From CAVQBP01 sp963740945 (GTDB lineage Bacteria; Bacteroidota; Ignavibacteria; Ignavibacteriales; Ignavibacteriaceae), in the NCBI GenBank assembly GCA_963740945.1, contig CAVUGE010000021.1:1-64000 (forward strand): 64,000 nucleotides of DNA, given 5' to 3'. The notes beneath the pieces are model-generated. The model ran no database searches, had not been told where the DNA came from, and saw nothing but the letters and a program-made list of their open reading frames with translations. The first letter of the stretch is position 1. Each line of letters opens with the position of its first letter. The position numbers were made by a program, and so were the translations under genes. This document shows, one piece after another, positions 35,474 to 44,818 of this stretch.

Positions 35474-37818
35474 TGGCTTCTATAGACGCTCTTGAAAAAT
35501 TAGAGTACCGTAAGGTTCTAAATTATATTTCCAAATATTGTACTACTCAAAAAGGGAAAGACAATATCTTTGCGCGGCAGCCTTTTAATGACTTGCCTTC
35601 CATAAAATCAGAGGGAGAAGCAATTAACCAGGCAAAGAATTGTTTGATAAGTAATAATCCTCCACCTTTTGAATTTATTCCGGAATTAAATGAAATTCTA
35701 TCTCAAAGCAATATAGAAGGTTCAGTTTTAAGGGGCAGAAAAATTCTGGAAATTTTGAAATTGGCAGTTATTTCAAGAAATTTATTCATATATCTAAAAA
35801 ATTGTTCACAAACGGCACCTTATTTATTCAACCATTCAAATAGACTCTTTGTAGACAAGTTATTTGAGCATCAGATTCAAAAAATTTTAGATGAAAATGG
35901 TGAAGTTAAGGAGACTGCAAGTTCAAATCTTAGGGAAATAAGAAAAGAGATTAGAGATAGGAGTGAAGATTTGGTAAAATCAGTAAACAGGATTGTCAAA
36001 TCTCTCAAAGAACAGGAAATTACCAGAGAAAATTATATTACCCTAAGAGATGGAAGAATTGTAATACCTATAAAAACCGAGCATAAAAGACATATTAGGG
36101 GATTTATTCATTCCGAATCTTCGACCGGTCAAACAGTATACATAGAACCTGAAGAGACACTTGAGCTTAATAATGAAATAGTATCCCTTTCTTTTGCGGA
36201 AAAAAGAGAAATTGAAAGATTATTAAAAGAATTAACAAAAAGGATTGGCTCGGTTAGTAATCTTCTTAAAGATTCTTTGGAAATTGTGGGATATCTGGAT
36301 TCCATATTCGCTTGTGCACAATTTTCGATTGAAATAATAGGTTCTTTCCCGGAAATCAACAACCACAAACCGTTTGAACTAAATGATGCCAGACATCCAA
36401 TTTTATTAAAAAAATTGGGGAGGAATAATACTGTCCCCTTGAGTGTTAAAATTTCAAATTCTAAAGTCATATTAATTACCGGACCAAATGCAGGAGGGAA
36501 AACTGTAGTACTAAAAACCATTGGACTATTAACATTAATGGTAAATTCGGGAATTCATATATCTGCCAGTGCTGATTCTAATTTTCATTTTTTTAACAAA
36601 ATTCTTTTGGATATAGGAGATGAGCAATCAATCGAGGACGATCTATCTACTTTTAGTTCGCATTTATCAAATATTAGGAATATATTAAATAAAGCTGATA
36701 ATAATTCTTTGGTTTTATTGGATGAAGCGGGGACAGGTACCGATCCCTCAGAAGGTTCTGCTCTTGCGGCAGCTTTATTAATACAATTACGTGATAAAGG
36801 TTCGACTGTATTGTCTACAACTCATCATGGATCATTAAAATTGATTGCTAATGATCTCAAAAGCTTTGAAAATGCTTCAATGGAATTCGATACTGAAAAT
36901 CTGAAACCTACCTACGTTTTTCATCAAGGAATGCCAGGTTCAAGTTATGCATTTGAAGTTGCTCAAAGAATTGGATTCGATAATAATTTTCTTGAACTTG
37001 CAAAGGAATATCTGGATCAGGATAAACATAAAGTAGAAAATTTCCTTGTTGATATAGAAGCAAAGTCACATCTGGTTGAGGAAAAATTAAAGAAATTAGA
37101 AATTGAGAATGCCAGACTTTCCGGTTTATCTACCCTCTACCAGCAAAATATTGATAAATTAAATAAAGAAAAAAAAGATATTTTAAAGCATGCTAAATCG
37201 GAGGCAGAAGATTACCTTTCAGGAATCAATTCAAAATTCGAAAAAATAGTCAAAGAATTGAAGGAATCCAATGCTGATAAAAAAGTTATAAAATCTTCCC
37301 GTAAAATTATTGAAGAGATTAAAAAAGAAAATAAAAACTTATTTAAAGAAGATATTCGTTCAGATGAAGAAAAACAATTTGAAATAGGAGATTTCGCGTG
37401 TATTAAAAATACTCAAACTGCGGGAGAGATTATAAATATAATTGAATCCAAAAATACTGCTGTCTTAAAAGTTGGTCCTATCAAAATGCAAGTAAATCTG
37501 GACAATTTAGTTCACGCAAAAAAAGAATCGGGAAAGGCAGAAAGCAAAAGAAATTTCGATATAACTATAACTGTTCCAGGTATGCGGCTGGATATTAGAG
37601 GTGAAAAACCTGAGGAGGCAGAATTCGAAATAATAAAATTTGTAGATAATGCTTATACATCCGGATTAGAAAGGATAGAAATTCTTCACGGAAAAGGGGC
37701 CGGTGTACTTAAAAGAACAGTTAATGATATTTTAAAACAGCACGATAAAGTTAAAAATTTTTATTTTGCACCGATTGAACTGGGTGGTGAGGGAATTACT
37801 ATTGCTGAATTGAAATAA
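35473..37818 (+). CDS. mutS2: MutS2 (Smr-domain MutS family ATPase/nuclease)
   Basis: MutS2 has a role in recombination control and in rescue of collided ribosomes. The protein (781 aa) shows LEKLEYRKVLNYISKYCTT at the start, Walker A GPNAGGKTVVLKTIG near residue 337, DEAGTGTDPSEGSALAAALL near 417-436, a long coiled coil (about 510-620), a KOW-like segment and a C-terminal Smr domain with LDIRGEKPEEAEFEI and EILHGKGAGVLK. The ATG at 35473 is preferred over the TTG three bases upstream. It lacks MutS mismatch-recognition domain I, as expected for MutS2. Confidence 0.96.
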   Translation: MASIDALEKLEYRKVLNYISKYCTTQKGKDNIFARQPFNDLPSIKSEGEAINQAKNCLISNNPPPFEFIPELNEILSQSNIEGSVLRGRKILEILKLAVISRNLFIYLKNCSQTAPYLFNHSNRLFVDKLFEHQIQKILDENGEVKETASSNLREIRKEIRDRSEDLVKSVNRIVKSLKEQEITRENYITLRDGRIVIPIKTEHKRHIRGFIHSESSTGQTVYIEPEETLELNNEIVSLSFAEKREIERLLKELTKRIGSVSNLLKDSLEIVGYLDSIFACAQFSIEIIGSFPEINNHKPFELNDARHPILLKKLGRNNTVPLSVKISNSKVILITGPNAGGKTVVLKTIGLLTLMVNSGIHISASADSNFHFFNKILLDIGDEQSIEDDLSTFSSHLSNIRNILNKADNNSLVLLDEAGTGTDPSEGSALAAALLIQLRDKGSTVLSTTHHGSLKLIANDLKSFENASMEFDTENLKPTYVFHQGMPGSSYAFEVAQRIGFDNNFLELAKEYLDQDKHKVENFLVDIEAKSHLVEEKLKKLEIENARLSGLSTLYQQNIDKLNKEKKDILKHAKSEAEDYLSGINSKFEKIVKELKESNADKKVIKSSRKIIEEIKKENKNLFKEDIRSDEEKQFEIGDFACIKNTQTAGEIINIIESKNTAVLKVGPIKMQVNLDNLVHAKKESGKAESKRNFDITITVPGMRLDIRGEKPEEAEFEIIKFVDNAYTSGLERIEILHGKGAGVLKRTVNDILKQHDKVKNFYFAPIELGGEGITIAELK

Positions 37819-37869
37819 TATAAAAATATTTAATTCAAAGGAAACCAAGTATAAAAAAGGTGAATATTA

Positions 37870-39366
37870 TTGTTTAAGAAAGTTTTGATAGCGAACAGGG
37901 GGGAGATTGCAGTAAGAATAATCCGTGCATGCCGTGAGTTAGGAATTACTTCTGCGGCAATATATTCCGAAGCCGATATAACTGCTCTTCATACAAAACT
38001 CGCAGATGAATCCTATTTTATTGGAAGTGCTCCATCATCTGAGTCTTATTTGAATAAGTCGAAAATTATAGATCTTGCAAAGAAAATAAATGCAGATGCC
38101 GTTCATCCCGGTTATGGTTTTTTTTCTGAGAATGACGATTTTATTAAATCGATAGAAGAAGAGAACTTAATATTCATTGGTCCGCCTTCTTCGGCAGTTT
38201 CATTAATGGGAAGTAAAACTGCTGCAAGAAACCTTATGAAGCAAAATAATGTCCCAATTGTTCCAGGAGCTACGGAACCTATTAAATCCATAGAGGAAGG
38301 AATTTCAACAGCCAGGAAGATAGGTTTTCCAATTTTATTAAAAGCATCTGCAGGCGGCGGGGGAAAAGGGATGCGTAAGATTTCTTCAGAAGACGATTTT
38401 GTATCTTCTTATGAAGCAACTCAAAGGGAAGCATTAAAAGCCTTTGCTGATGATTCTATTTACATAGAAAAATATATAGAGAATCCAAGACATATCGAAG
38501 TGCAGATAATCGCAGATAAACATGGAAATTATGTACATCTCTTTGAAAGAGAATGTTCGGTTCAAAGAAGACATCAGAAAATTATTGAAGAATCCCCATC
38601 TTCTTTTGTCGATGATAACACAAGAGAAGAAATAACCCATGCCGCAATAAATGCTGCCAAGGCATGTGGTTATTATAATGCAGGTACAATTGAATTTTTA
38701 ATGGATGAGAACAAAAATTTTTATTTCCTTGAAATGAATACAAGGATTCAGGTAGAGCATCCGGTTACTGAGATGATTACCGGAATTGATCTTGTTAAAG
38801 AACAAATTTCAATTGCATCGGGAAATAAACTTTCTTTTAACCAAAAAGACGTGAAAATAAACGGGCATGCGGTGGAATGCAGAATTTATGCAGAAGATTA
38901 TAATAATAATTTCCTTCCTTCATCAGGGAGAATTATTGAATATAAAGAACCCTCAGGTCCCGGCATTCGTTTAGATTCCGGATTTACCAGGAATTCTATA
39001 ATTTCTGTTTATTATGATCCTTTAATCGCAAAATTAATTGCATGGTCAAATGACAGAAAGAGTTCAATTAATAGAATGAAAAGAGCTTTATCCGAATATT
39101 ATATTAGCGGAGTTGTAAACAATATACCTCTGTTAAATAAAGTTCTGGAAAATGAAAACTTTGTAGAAGGGAACTATAATATTAACTTTATCGAGGATTA
39201 TTTTTTAAATAAAGAAGACGGGAAAAACATTTCTGATAGTTCATTGGAAGAATTAGAGAATGTAGCGACTATTATGGCGTCAATATTAAAATCTAAATCT
39301 ACCACAAATGGAAGCTTAAGCAGGGTTCCAATTAATAATAGATGGCTGGATCAGTTATATGACTGA
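37870..39366 (+). CDS. Biotin carboxylase subunit of an acyl-CoA (acetyl/propionyl) carboxylase
   Basis: This is an ATP-grasp biotin carboxylase (498 aa): FKKVLIANRGEIAVRIIRAC, HPGYGFFSEN near 78-87, KASAGGGGKGMRKI near 157-170, and FLEMNTRIQVEHPVTEM near 286-302. It charges biotin on the carrier encoded next. The length and motifs fit the acyl-CoA carboxylase alpha-type more than pyruvate carboxylase. The start is TTG, about 50 bases after mutS2. The stop overlaps the biotin-carrier gene. The carboxyltransferase gene is not in this window, so the acyl-CoA substrate cannot be fixed. Confidence 0.93.
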   Translation: MFKKVLIANRGEIAVRIIRACRELGITSAAIYSEADITALHTKLADESYFIGSAPSSESYLNKSKIIDLAKKINADAVHPGYGFFSENDDFIKSIEEENLIFIGPPSSAVSLMGSKTAARNLMKQNNVPIVPGATEPIKSIEEGISTARKIGFPILLKASAGGGGKGMRKISSEDDFVSSYEATQREALKAFADDSIYIEKYIENPRHIEVQIIADKHGNYVHLFERECSVQRRHQKIIEESPSSFVDDNTREEITHAAINAAKACGYYNAGTIEFLMDENKNFYFLEMNTRIQVEHPVTEMITGIDLVKEQISIASGNKLSFNQKDVKINGHAVECRIYAEDYNNNFLPSSGRIIEYKEPSGPGIRLDSGFTRNSIISVYYDPLIAKLIAWSNDRKSSINRMKRALSEYYISGVVNNIPLLNKVLENENFVEGNYNINFIEDYFLNKEDGKNISDSSLEELENVATIMASILKSKSTTNGSLSRVPINNRWLDQLYD

Positions 39367-39862
39367 ATTAATTGCATATATAAACGATAAAATAAAGAAT
39401 ATTGGGATTTCCGGTGATTCAATAATCAATATAAATTCTAAAAAAATTCGATTTAATTTATTATCTTTAGATGATAAAACTTATTTACTTGAAATAGGAA
39501 ACAAATTTTTCGAAGTTACTTCGCAAAAATCGGATGATGATAAATATTCGATTACTGTTAACGGAACCTTATTCGAAATTGAAATTAGGACGACGCTGCA
39601 GGAAAGAGCAAGGAAGTTGTTAGAAGCAAGCAGTTCAGGTAATCATAAATTGGAAGTAAAAGCACCAATGCCGGGCATGATATTAAAGATAAAAAAAAAT
39701 GCAGGAGAGGAAGTCATTTCCGGAGAACCTATAATTATTTTAGAAGCAATGAAAATGGAAAATGAACTGAGAGCACCCATTACAGGAAAATTAAAAGAAC
39801 TATTTGTAGAGGAAGGGAATCCCGTTGAAAAGGGAATTAAATTATTTTCTATTGAATCATAA
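39359..39862 (+). CDS. Biotin carboxyl carrier protein (acyl-CoA carboxylase)
   Basis: This 167-residue protein has a C-terminal biotinyl domain: APMPGMILKIKKNAGEEV, then ILEAMKMENELRAP with the biotin-accepting Lys at residue 132, and GNPVEKGIKLFSIE. The N-terminal half is an extra domain, as found in carboxylase subunits of the OadA or PccA C-terminal type. It overlaps the biotin carboxylase gene by eight bases, so the two are co-translated and probably form a complex. Confidence 0.92.
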   Translation: MTELIAYINDKIKNIGISGDSIININSKKIRFNLLSLDDKTYLLEIGNKFFEVTSQKSDDDKYSITVNGTLFEIEIRTTLQERARKLLEASSSGNHKLEVKAPMPGMILKIKKNAGEEVISGEPIIILEAMKMENELRAPITGKLKELFVEEGNPVEKGIKLFSIES

Positions 39863-39898
39863 TCAACAATACACAATAACATATAGTTAGGGTTCTTT

Positions 39899-41176
39899 AT
39901 GAAAAGGATATATACTGTTCTATTATTAATTATAATTTCCACTCAATTGTTTGCCGGTGGTTTTCAGATAAATGAGCATGGAGCCAGGTCTATGGGGATG
40001 GGGGGTGCTTTTACTGCTGTTGCAAATGATGCGTCCGCAATTTATTGGAATGGGGCTGGATTAACTCAAATAACAGGAACTCAGTTAATGCTCGGTACTA
40101 CATTGATTTCTCCTATGTCTTCTTTTAAAGGAAACGAATTTAGTTCAACAACAATAGAGTATAATACCGAAAGCCAATCATTTTTCCCTACACATTTCTT
40201 TGCTGCTCACAATTTCAATAACGGTTTAACAGCTGGGGTAGGTTTTACCAGTCCTTTCGGTCTTGGTGTAAAATGGCCTGATGATTGGGCAGGCAGATAT
40301 TTAGCATTGGATACTGAACTTAAGGTTTTTACTATTTCACCAGTCGTTGCCTATAAATTTTCAGATCAATTTTCATTAAGTGCAGGTTTAATATACAGCT
40401 GGGCAGATGTTACAATAAAACAAAAAGCTCCAATTCCTCCGATATCACTGATCGGTTATCCCGGAGGTGAAAGTTTAGTTACATTGGACGGGAAAGATAA
40501 TTCTGCATTTGGTTATAATTTCGGTTTGCTATATAAGCCAACTTCTAAATTCTCTTTGGGTTTGTCCTTTCACAGCCAGTTAAAATATAACTTTACGGGA
40601 ACTGCTGTTTCTGAAAATTTACCGCCTGTTCCGCAAATTGCTGCAATTTATCCGCATGGGGAGATCTCAGCAGATTTAACTGCACCTTATAATTTTGCTG
40701 CCGGTGCTGCATATCAGGTAATGCCTAAACTTTTACTCTCTTTGGATTTTCAATTTGTAGGCTGGTCAAGCTATGATACACTGAAGGTAGATTTCAATCA
40801 ATCAAGTGTAAGTGATATTGCAAGCCCAAGGTTGTATGATAATTCATTCATTATACGGTTGGGAGGCGATTACCAGGTTAATGAATATCTATCAGTATTG
40901 GCAGGTATTTATTTTGATAAAACTCCTGTTAAAAAAGAATATATGAGCCCGTCATTACCGGAAGGGGATCGTTTAGGTCTTAGTGCCGGAATTGAATACA
41001 AAATAACAAATAATTTATCTCTGTCAGGTTCTTACCTCTTTATCCATTCAAGTGAAGTAAATGTTACAAGTTCGACCCAGGATTATGTCCCTGGTGATCC
41101 CGTTGTTGAACCGTTTAACGGCACATACAGTTCAAGTGCTAATCTAGCTTCTATAAGTTTGACATATGGTTTTTGA
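39899..41176 (+). CDS. FadL/OmpP1/TodX-family outer-membrane transporter
   Basis: This is an outer-membrane barrel (425 aa) for hydrophobic compounds, probably fatty acids or alkanes. The signal peptide (VLLLIIISTQLFAG) leads to GGFQINEHGARSMGMGGAFT, which is the FadL N-terminal plug (hatch) motif, with AVANDASAIYWNGAGLTQ close behind. Barrel strands follow, ending NLASISLTYGF with the C-terminal Phe needed for BAM recognition. It lies after the acyl-CoA carboxylase genes, so a link to lipid uptake and metabolism is plausible but inferred. Confidence 0.93.
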   Translation: MKRIYTVLLLIIISTQLFAGGFQINEHGARSMGMGGAFTAVANDASAIYWNGAGLTQITGTQLMLGTTLISPMSSFKGNEFSSTTIEYNTESQSFFPTHFFAAHNFNNGLTAGVGFTSPFGLGVKWPDDWAGRYLALDTELKVFTISPVVAYKFSDQFSLSAGLIYSWADVTIKQKAPIPPISLIGYPGGESLVTLDGKDNSAFGYNFGLLYKPTSKFSLGLSFHSQLKYNFTGTAVSENLPPVPQIAAIYPHGEISADLTAPYNFAAGAAYQVMPKLLLSLDFQFVGWSSYDTLKVDFNQSSVSDIASPRLYDNSFIIRLGGDYQVNEYLSVLAGIYFDKTPVKKEYMSPSLPEGDRLGLSAGIEYKITNNLSLSGSYLFIHSSEVNVTSSTQDYVPGDPVVEPFNGTYSSSANLASISLTYGF

Positions 41177-41696
41177 AACGGAATATTAAAAATTTAGTTA
41201 CAATTTCTTATAATCCATAACCGGTTGGAGAATTCTTCAACCGGTGAAGTTTTATTTTAAGCATTAATATCTGACGTTTTCTGCGTCAATTTATAAACCT
41301 AAATTATTCATTAGAATGGAGAATCAATTTATTCTCAGATTTGGAAATCTGAGCTACAAGTTACGAGTTTTTTTATTTTTATGTTATGCAATATTTTACG
41401 CCTACGGCGTTTTGTAATTTCATTGTAATTTTAATTGCCAATAATATATCATACCTAGCGGTGTTACGGAATATAAATAGTCTCCTTTAATAATCAATTT
41501 TTTATTATTGATGGGAGCTTAAAAGAGGACTTTATCCGTTTACACAAATTTAATTTTTATTAAAGTTATTTCCTTAATTGAATAATTTGTGATAATTAAT
41601 TTTAAATTATTTGCCGAATAAGTAGAATTTCTTAAACTTAATTATTAATTTAGATCTTAGGGTAATTTCAAATCATCAATTTCAGGAGGTTTTATA
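41177..41696. other. Hairpin-rich intergenic region between the fadL-like gene and ssb
   Basis: These 520 bases contain no gene but several inverted repeats. They are ACCGGTTG/CAACCGGT at 41220-41245 (listed as terminator), TGACG/CGTCA at 41272-41288, GAGAAT/ATTCTC at 41319-41336, CTCAGATTT/AAATCTGAG at 41334-41353 and ACGCC/GGCGT followed by TTTT at 41398-41413. The third and fourth overlap by three bases, so they exclude each other. They may form a structured transcript. The remainder up to the ssb start is AT-rich with an AGGAGG at the end. Confidence 0.55.
41220..41255 (+). terminator. Probable terminator after the fadL-like gene
   Basis: Stem ACCGGTTG / CAACCGGT with a 10-base loop, followed by a T-rich but interrupted tract (GAAGTTTTATTTT). 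It is 44 bases after the stop. The tail is imperfect, so the call is moderate. Confidence 0.6.
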
Positions 41697-42116
41697 ATGG
41701 CATTTTCATTAAATAAAATTATGCTCATTGGTAATTTAGGAAAAGATGCCGAAACTCGATTTACTACAAATAATGTTTCAGTTACTAATTTTACAATGGC
41801 TACAACTTATGGTTATAAAGGAAAAGATGGTAATTGGGTAAATGATACTACATGGCATAATATAGTTTCTTTTAATTTATCAGATTATTTTAAAGATAAT
41901 CTTAAAAAGGGAAAAAAGTTTTATGTAGAAGGAAGACTAAGTAAAAGGGATTATACCGATAAAGATGGAATAAAGAGGTATATGACCGAAGTTGTATCTG
42001 AAAAAATAATACCTCTGGAGTCATCAGGTGATAATACTTCATCTAATGAAAGTGTATCGAATGTTTCCTCAACACCAGATGTACAGGTAGAAGAAAATGA
42101 AGATCTTCCTTTCTAG
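41697..42116 (+). CDS. ssb: Single-stranded DNA-binding protein
   Basis: This is an OB-fold SSB (139 aa) that protects ssDNA during replication, repair and recombination. The N-terminal FSLNKIMLIGNLGKDAETRF is typical, with FTMATTYGYKG near 32-42 and the KGKKFYVEGRLSKRDYTDKDG segment near 76-96. A Ser/Asn-rich linker leads to the acidic tip EENEDLPF, the docking tail for partner proteins. AGGAGG lies upstream. It stands alone after a long structured intergenic region. A weak ACAAA/TTTGT hairpin with a T-run (about 42133-42159) may end the transcript. Confidence 0.95.
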   Translation: MAFSLNKIMLIGNLGKDAETRFTTNNVSVTNFTMATTYGYKGKDGNWVNDTTWHNIVSFNLSDYFKDNLKKGKKFYVEGRLSKRDYTDKDGIKRYMTEVVSEKIIPLESSGDNTSSNESVSNVSSTPDVQVEENEDLPF

Positions 42117-42240
42117 ATATATGATACAACTAACAAATTCGGAGGTTTGTACCTTTTTTAGTAAAAATTAAATTTGTTTTAGTTATCTTTTACTATAATT
42201 GATAATTGATATGTAAAATAATATTGGATGAACTTATTAT

Positions 42241-43524
42241 TTGGATATAGATTGGCAGTTAGATCTTGTTATACTCTTTATTCTCTTTTTATTATCAGCT
42301 TTTTTTTCCGGCTCAGAGGTAGCACTTTTTTCGCTGGACCGGAAAAGAATCAAAAATAGTCTTGAATCTAATCCTATAATCGGCAGGTACTTGTTGTACC
42401 TGCTCGAATATCCCCGCCGGCTTCTCGTAACAATATTATTAGGGAATACTATTGTCAATGTGGCTGCCTCTATTATAGCAGTTTCACTAGCATTAAAATT
42501 TGCCGAAAACTCATCTATTCCAAAGGATGCAGCGCTAACCGTTCAAATTATTATATTAACAATTCTTGTAATCTTATTCGGCGAATTAACTCCTAAAGTT
42601 TGGGCGTCCAAAAATCCAATTTCTTTTTCTAAAATTGTAGCTGTTCCACTTTATTGGATAAGCGTATTAATATTCCCAGTCTCGGAAATATTAACTGAAA
42701 TGATTCGAATCCTAGTTTCAAAAATTAAGCTTGATAAGGCAAAAATGGCTATTTTACCTGAAGAAATCCCTGAACTTGCAGAATTAGGACATGAAAGAGG
42801 GACTCTTATAGAAGAAGAACATGGTTTAATCCAAAGTATTGTGGGATTTAGATCTGTTACCGCTCAGGAAGTTATGACACCAAGAGTAGATATTATTTCA
42901 ATTTCATCGGACTCTAATTTTGAAGATCTGCTTAATATTGTAACTGTATCCGGCCACAGCAGGATTCCGCTTTATAAAGAAGACCTGGATGAAATAATAG
43001 GAATAATATATTCAAAAGATATACTTTTATATATCAAGGATGCAGAACTAAGAAAGAAATTTTCATTAGTGAAATTAGCTCGAAAGGCTATGTTTATTCC
43101 AAAAACTAAGCTGATTAGTGAATTAATGCATGAATTACAGGAGAAGAAAACACACATTGCTATTGTAGTTGATGAATATGGCGGAACAGCCGGGCTTGTC
43201 ACTTTAGAAGATATTATTGAAGAGATTATAGGAGAAATAAGGGATGAATACGATAAGGAAGAAAACGCGGTTACTAAAATTGATGACAATTCTTACCTGG
43301 TGTTGGGTAAAATATCTGTTGATGAATTGAATGAATTATTAAATACAAATATTTCTGATGAAGATGAAGATTTCGAAACACTGGGAGGACTTGTTTTAAA
43401 CCAGGCGGGTCATATTCCCAAAGAAGGCTATGGTTTTCAATTGGAAAATTATAAGTTTACAGTTAAAGAAGTTCTAAAAAAGAGGATAAAGAAAGTTTTA
43501 ATAGAAAAACTTCCTTTTCAATAA
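42241..43524 (+). CDS. CNNM/CorC-type membrane protein (DUF21, CBS pair, transporter-associated domain)
   Basis: This 427-residue protein has a DUF21/CNNM membrane domain (about 1-180, with LLSAFFSGSEVALFSLDRKR and RRLLVTILLGNTIVNVAAS), two CBS domains (MTPRVDIISI near 213 and IVVDEYGGTAGLVTLEDIIE near 309) and a C-terminal CorC_HlyC domain (YLVLGKISVDELNE). Relatives export or regulate Mg2+/Co2+; in gliding Bacteroidota the form is called GldE. The start TTG has no strong ribosome binding site. It is followed by a single-pass protein and MlaD. Confidence 0.9.
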   Translation: MDIDWQLDLVILFILFLLSAFFSGSEVALFSLDRKRIKNSLESNPIIGRYLLYLLEYPRRLLVTILLGNTIVNVAASIIAVSLALKFAENSSIPKDAALTVQIIILTILVILFGELTPKVWASKNPISFSKIVAVPLYWISVLIFPVSEILTEMIRILVSKIKLDKAKMAILPEEIPELAELGHERGTLIEEEHGLIQSIVGFRSVTAQEVMTPRVDIISISSDSNFEDLLNIVTVSGHSRIPLYKEDLDEIIGIIYSKDILLYIKDAELRKKFSLVKLARKAMFIPKTKLISELMHELQEKKTHIAIVVDEYGGTAGLVTLEDIIEEIIGEIRDEYDKEENAVTKIDDNSYLVLGKISVDELNELLNTNISDEDEDFETLGGLVLNQAGHIPKEGYGFQLENYKFTVKEVLKKRIKKVLIEKLPFQ

Positions 43525-43545
43525 GTTTTTGTCTATCCTGATAAA

Positions 43546-43926
43546 ATGAAAAAAGGCTGTTTCTTAAAAATTATAATCGTATTAACTATTTTTATAGCAG
43601 TTATTTTATATATTGTTGAAAATCACTTTGATGATTTTATCCTTAAACCAGGAGAAAACATTGTAAAAGATCTGGTATTTAAAGAAGTAAATAAAAAAAT
43701 GGAATTCGTAGAGAATACTCCTGAGAAAGATTCGTTAAAGGCATTAATTAATAATTTCGTGTATGTAAAACTTCATAAAGAACATAAATTAAACAGTGAA
43801 GATTTTAGATATTTAATTGATTCTATTAAGACTGCTTTAAATGATAGTGTTGTCAGTGTCAATGAATTAGATGACCTCAAATCTTTATTTAAGAAAGAAT
43901 TAAATGAAAGACCAAAGAAAAACTGA
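43546..43926 (+). CDS. Single-pass membrane protein of unknown function
   Basis: This 126-residue protein has an N-terminal helix (FLKIIIVLTIFIAVILYIV, about 6-24) and a soluble, charged C-terminal part with long helical stretches (for example LIDSIKTALNDSVVSVNELDDLKSLF). No family is recognised. It overlaps the MlaD-type gene by 23 bases, implying joint expression, so it may work with it in lipid trafficking or cell-envelope assembly (inference). Topology is likely N-in with the bulk in the periplasm. Confidence 0.7.
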   Translation: MKKGCFLKIIIVLTIFIAVILYIVENHFDDFILKPGENIVKDLVFKEVNKKMEFVENTPEKDSLKALINNFVYVKLHKEHKLNSEDFRYLIDSIKTALNDSVVSVNELDDLKSLFKKELNERPKKN

Positions 43927-44818
43927 AATTAGAGTAGGTATTACCGTTACTATTGGATTATTAATTTTTATCTGGATATTAGGCTGGGCTAAAAATTTTA
44001 GTCTGACTTCAAATCAAAAGACAATCCTGGTAAATTTCAGCAGTGTTTCCGGTTTAGAAAAAGGTGATTATGTAGCTGTTAATGGGGTAAGGAAAGGATT
44101 TGTTGATGATTTCAATATTCAGGGTAATAATGTAATAGTTAAACTTTCAATAGATAATGACGTAGTGCTAAAAAAAGATGCAAAATTTTCGATATCAATG
44201 CTAGATTTGATGGGAGGTAAAAAGGTAAATGTTAATCCTGGAACATCACAGGAATCTCTCAATTATAATGAAATTCAAAACGGAATTTTTTATGCAGATA
44301 TTCCAGAAGTTATGTCAATGTTAGGAGCGGTTGAAGGTGATATCCCTTCGATTGTAAAAGATATAAAAATTACTTTAACTTCACTTAATGATTACTTAAA
44401 TGACAATAATTTAAGTACTGATATTAAAACTTCTTTATCTAATTTAAGAAAAGCATCTCAGAAGCTAAATACTTTGCTGGATGATAATATGAATGGAATA
44501 AAAAAACTAACTCAAAATACGGTGGAGTTAACAGAAAATGCCAATGAATTTCTAATTAAAAATAAGACCTCCTTAAATTCGTCTGTTGAAGAATTAAAAA
44601 TTGTTCTGACTAAAACTGACTCATTATTGACAAAAATAAATAAATTTTCAGACGAAATTAGTAATAAAGAAAATAATGCCGGCAAAATCCTATATGATGA
44701 AAAGATATATAATAATTTAAGCCAATCTCTTACCCAGTTAAATGAACTTACTAAAATCCTAATGGAACAGTTGAAAGGTAAAGGCGTTAATATTGATGCA
44801 CACCTCAACATTTTTTAA
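43904..44818 (+). CDS. MlaD/MCE-family lipid-transport protein
   Basis: This protein (304 aa) has an N-terminal transmembrane helix (TVTIGLLIFIWILGWA) and an MCE domain: VNFSSVSGLEKGDYVAVNGVRKGFVDDF, then VKLSIDNDVVLKKDAKF and SMLDLMGGKKVNVNPG. A long helical tail follows. MCE proteins form hexameric rings that carry lipids between membranes, usually with MlaE and MlaF. Those are not nearby, so the ABC partner must be encoded elsewhere. It overlaps both neighbours (23 bases upstream and 23 bases downstream). Confidence 0.88.
   Translation: MKDQRKTEIRVGITVTIGLLIFIWILGWAKNFSLTSNQKTILVNFSSVSGLEKGDYVAVNGVRKGFVDDFNIQGNNVIVKLSIDNDVVLKKDAKFSISMLDLMGGKKVNVNPGTSQESLNYNEIQNGIFYADIPEVMSMLGAVEGDIPSIVKDIKITLTSLNDYLNDNNLSTDIKTSLSNLRKASQKLNTLLDDNMNGIKKLTQNTVELTENANEFLIKNKTSLNSSVEELKIVLTKTDSLLTKINKFSDEISNKENNAGKILYDEKIYNNLSQSLTQLNELTKILMEQLKGKGVNIDAHLNIF

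Noticed and set aside
36129..36521. 130-codon minus-strand frame opposite mutS2
   Set aside because: It lies wholly within the conserved MutS2 gene and has no independent support.
42133..42159. Terminator after ssb (ACAAA/TTTGT plus T-run)
   Set aside because: The stem is only five A/T-rich pairs; too weak to list as a feature, mentioned with ssb.
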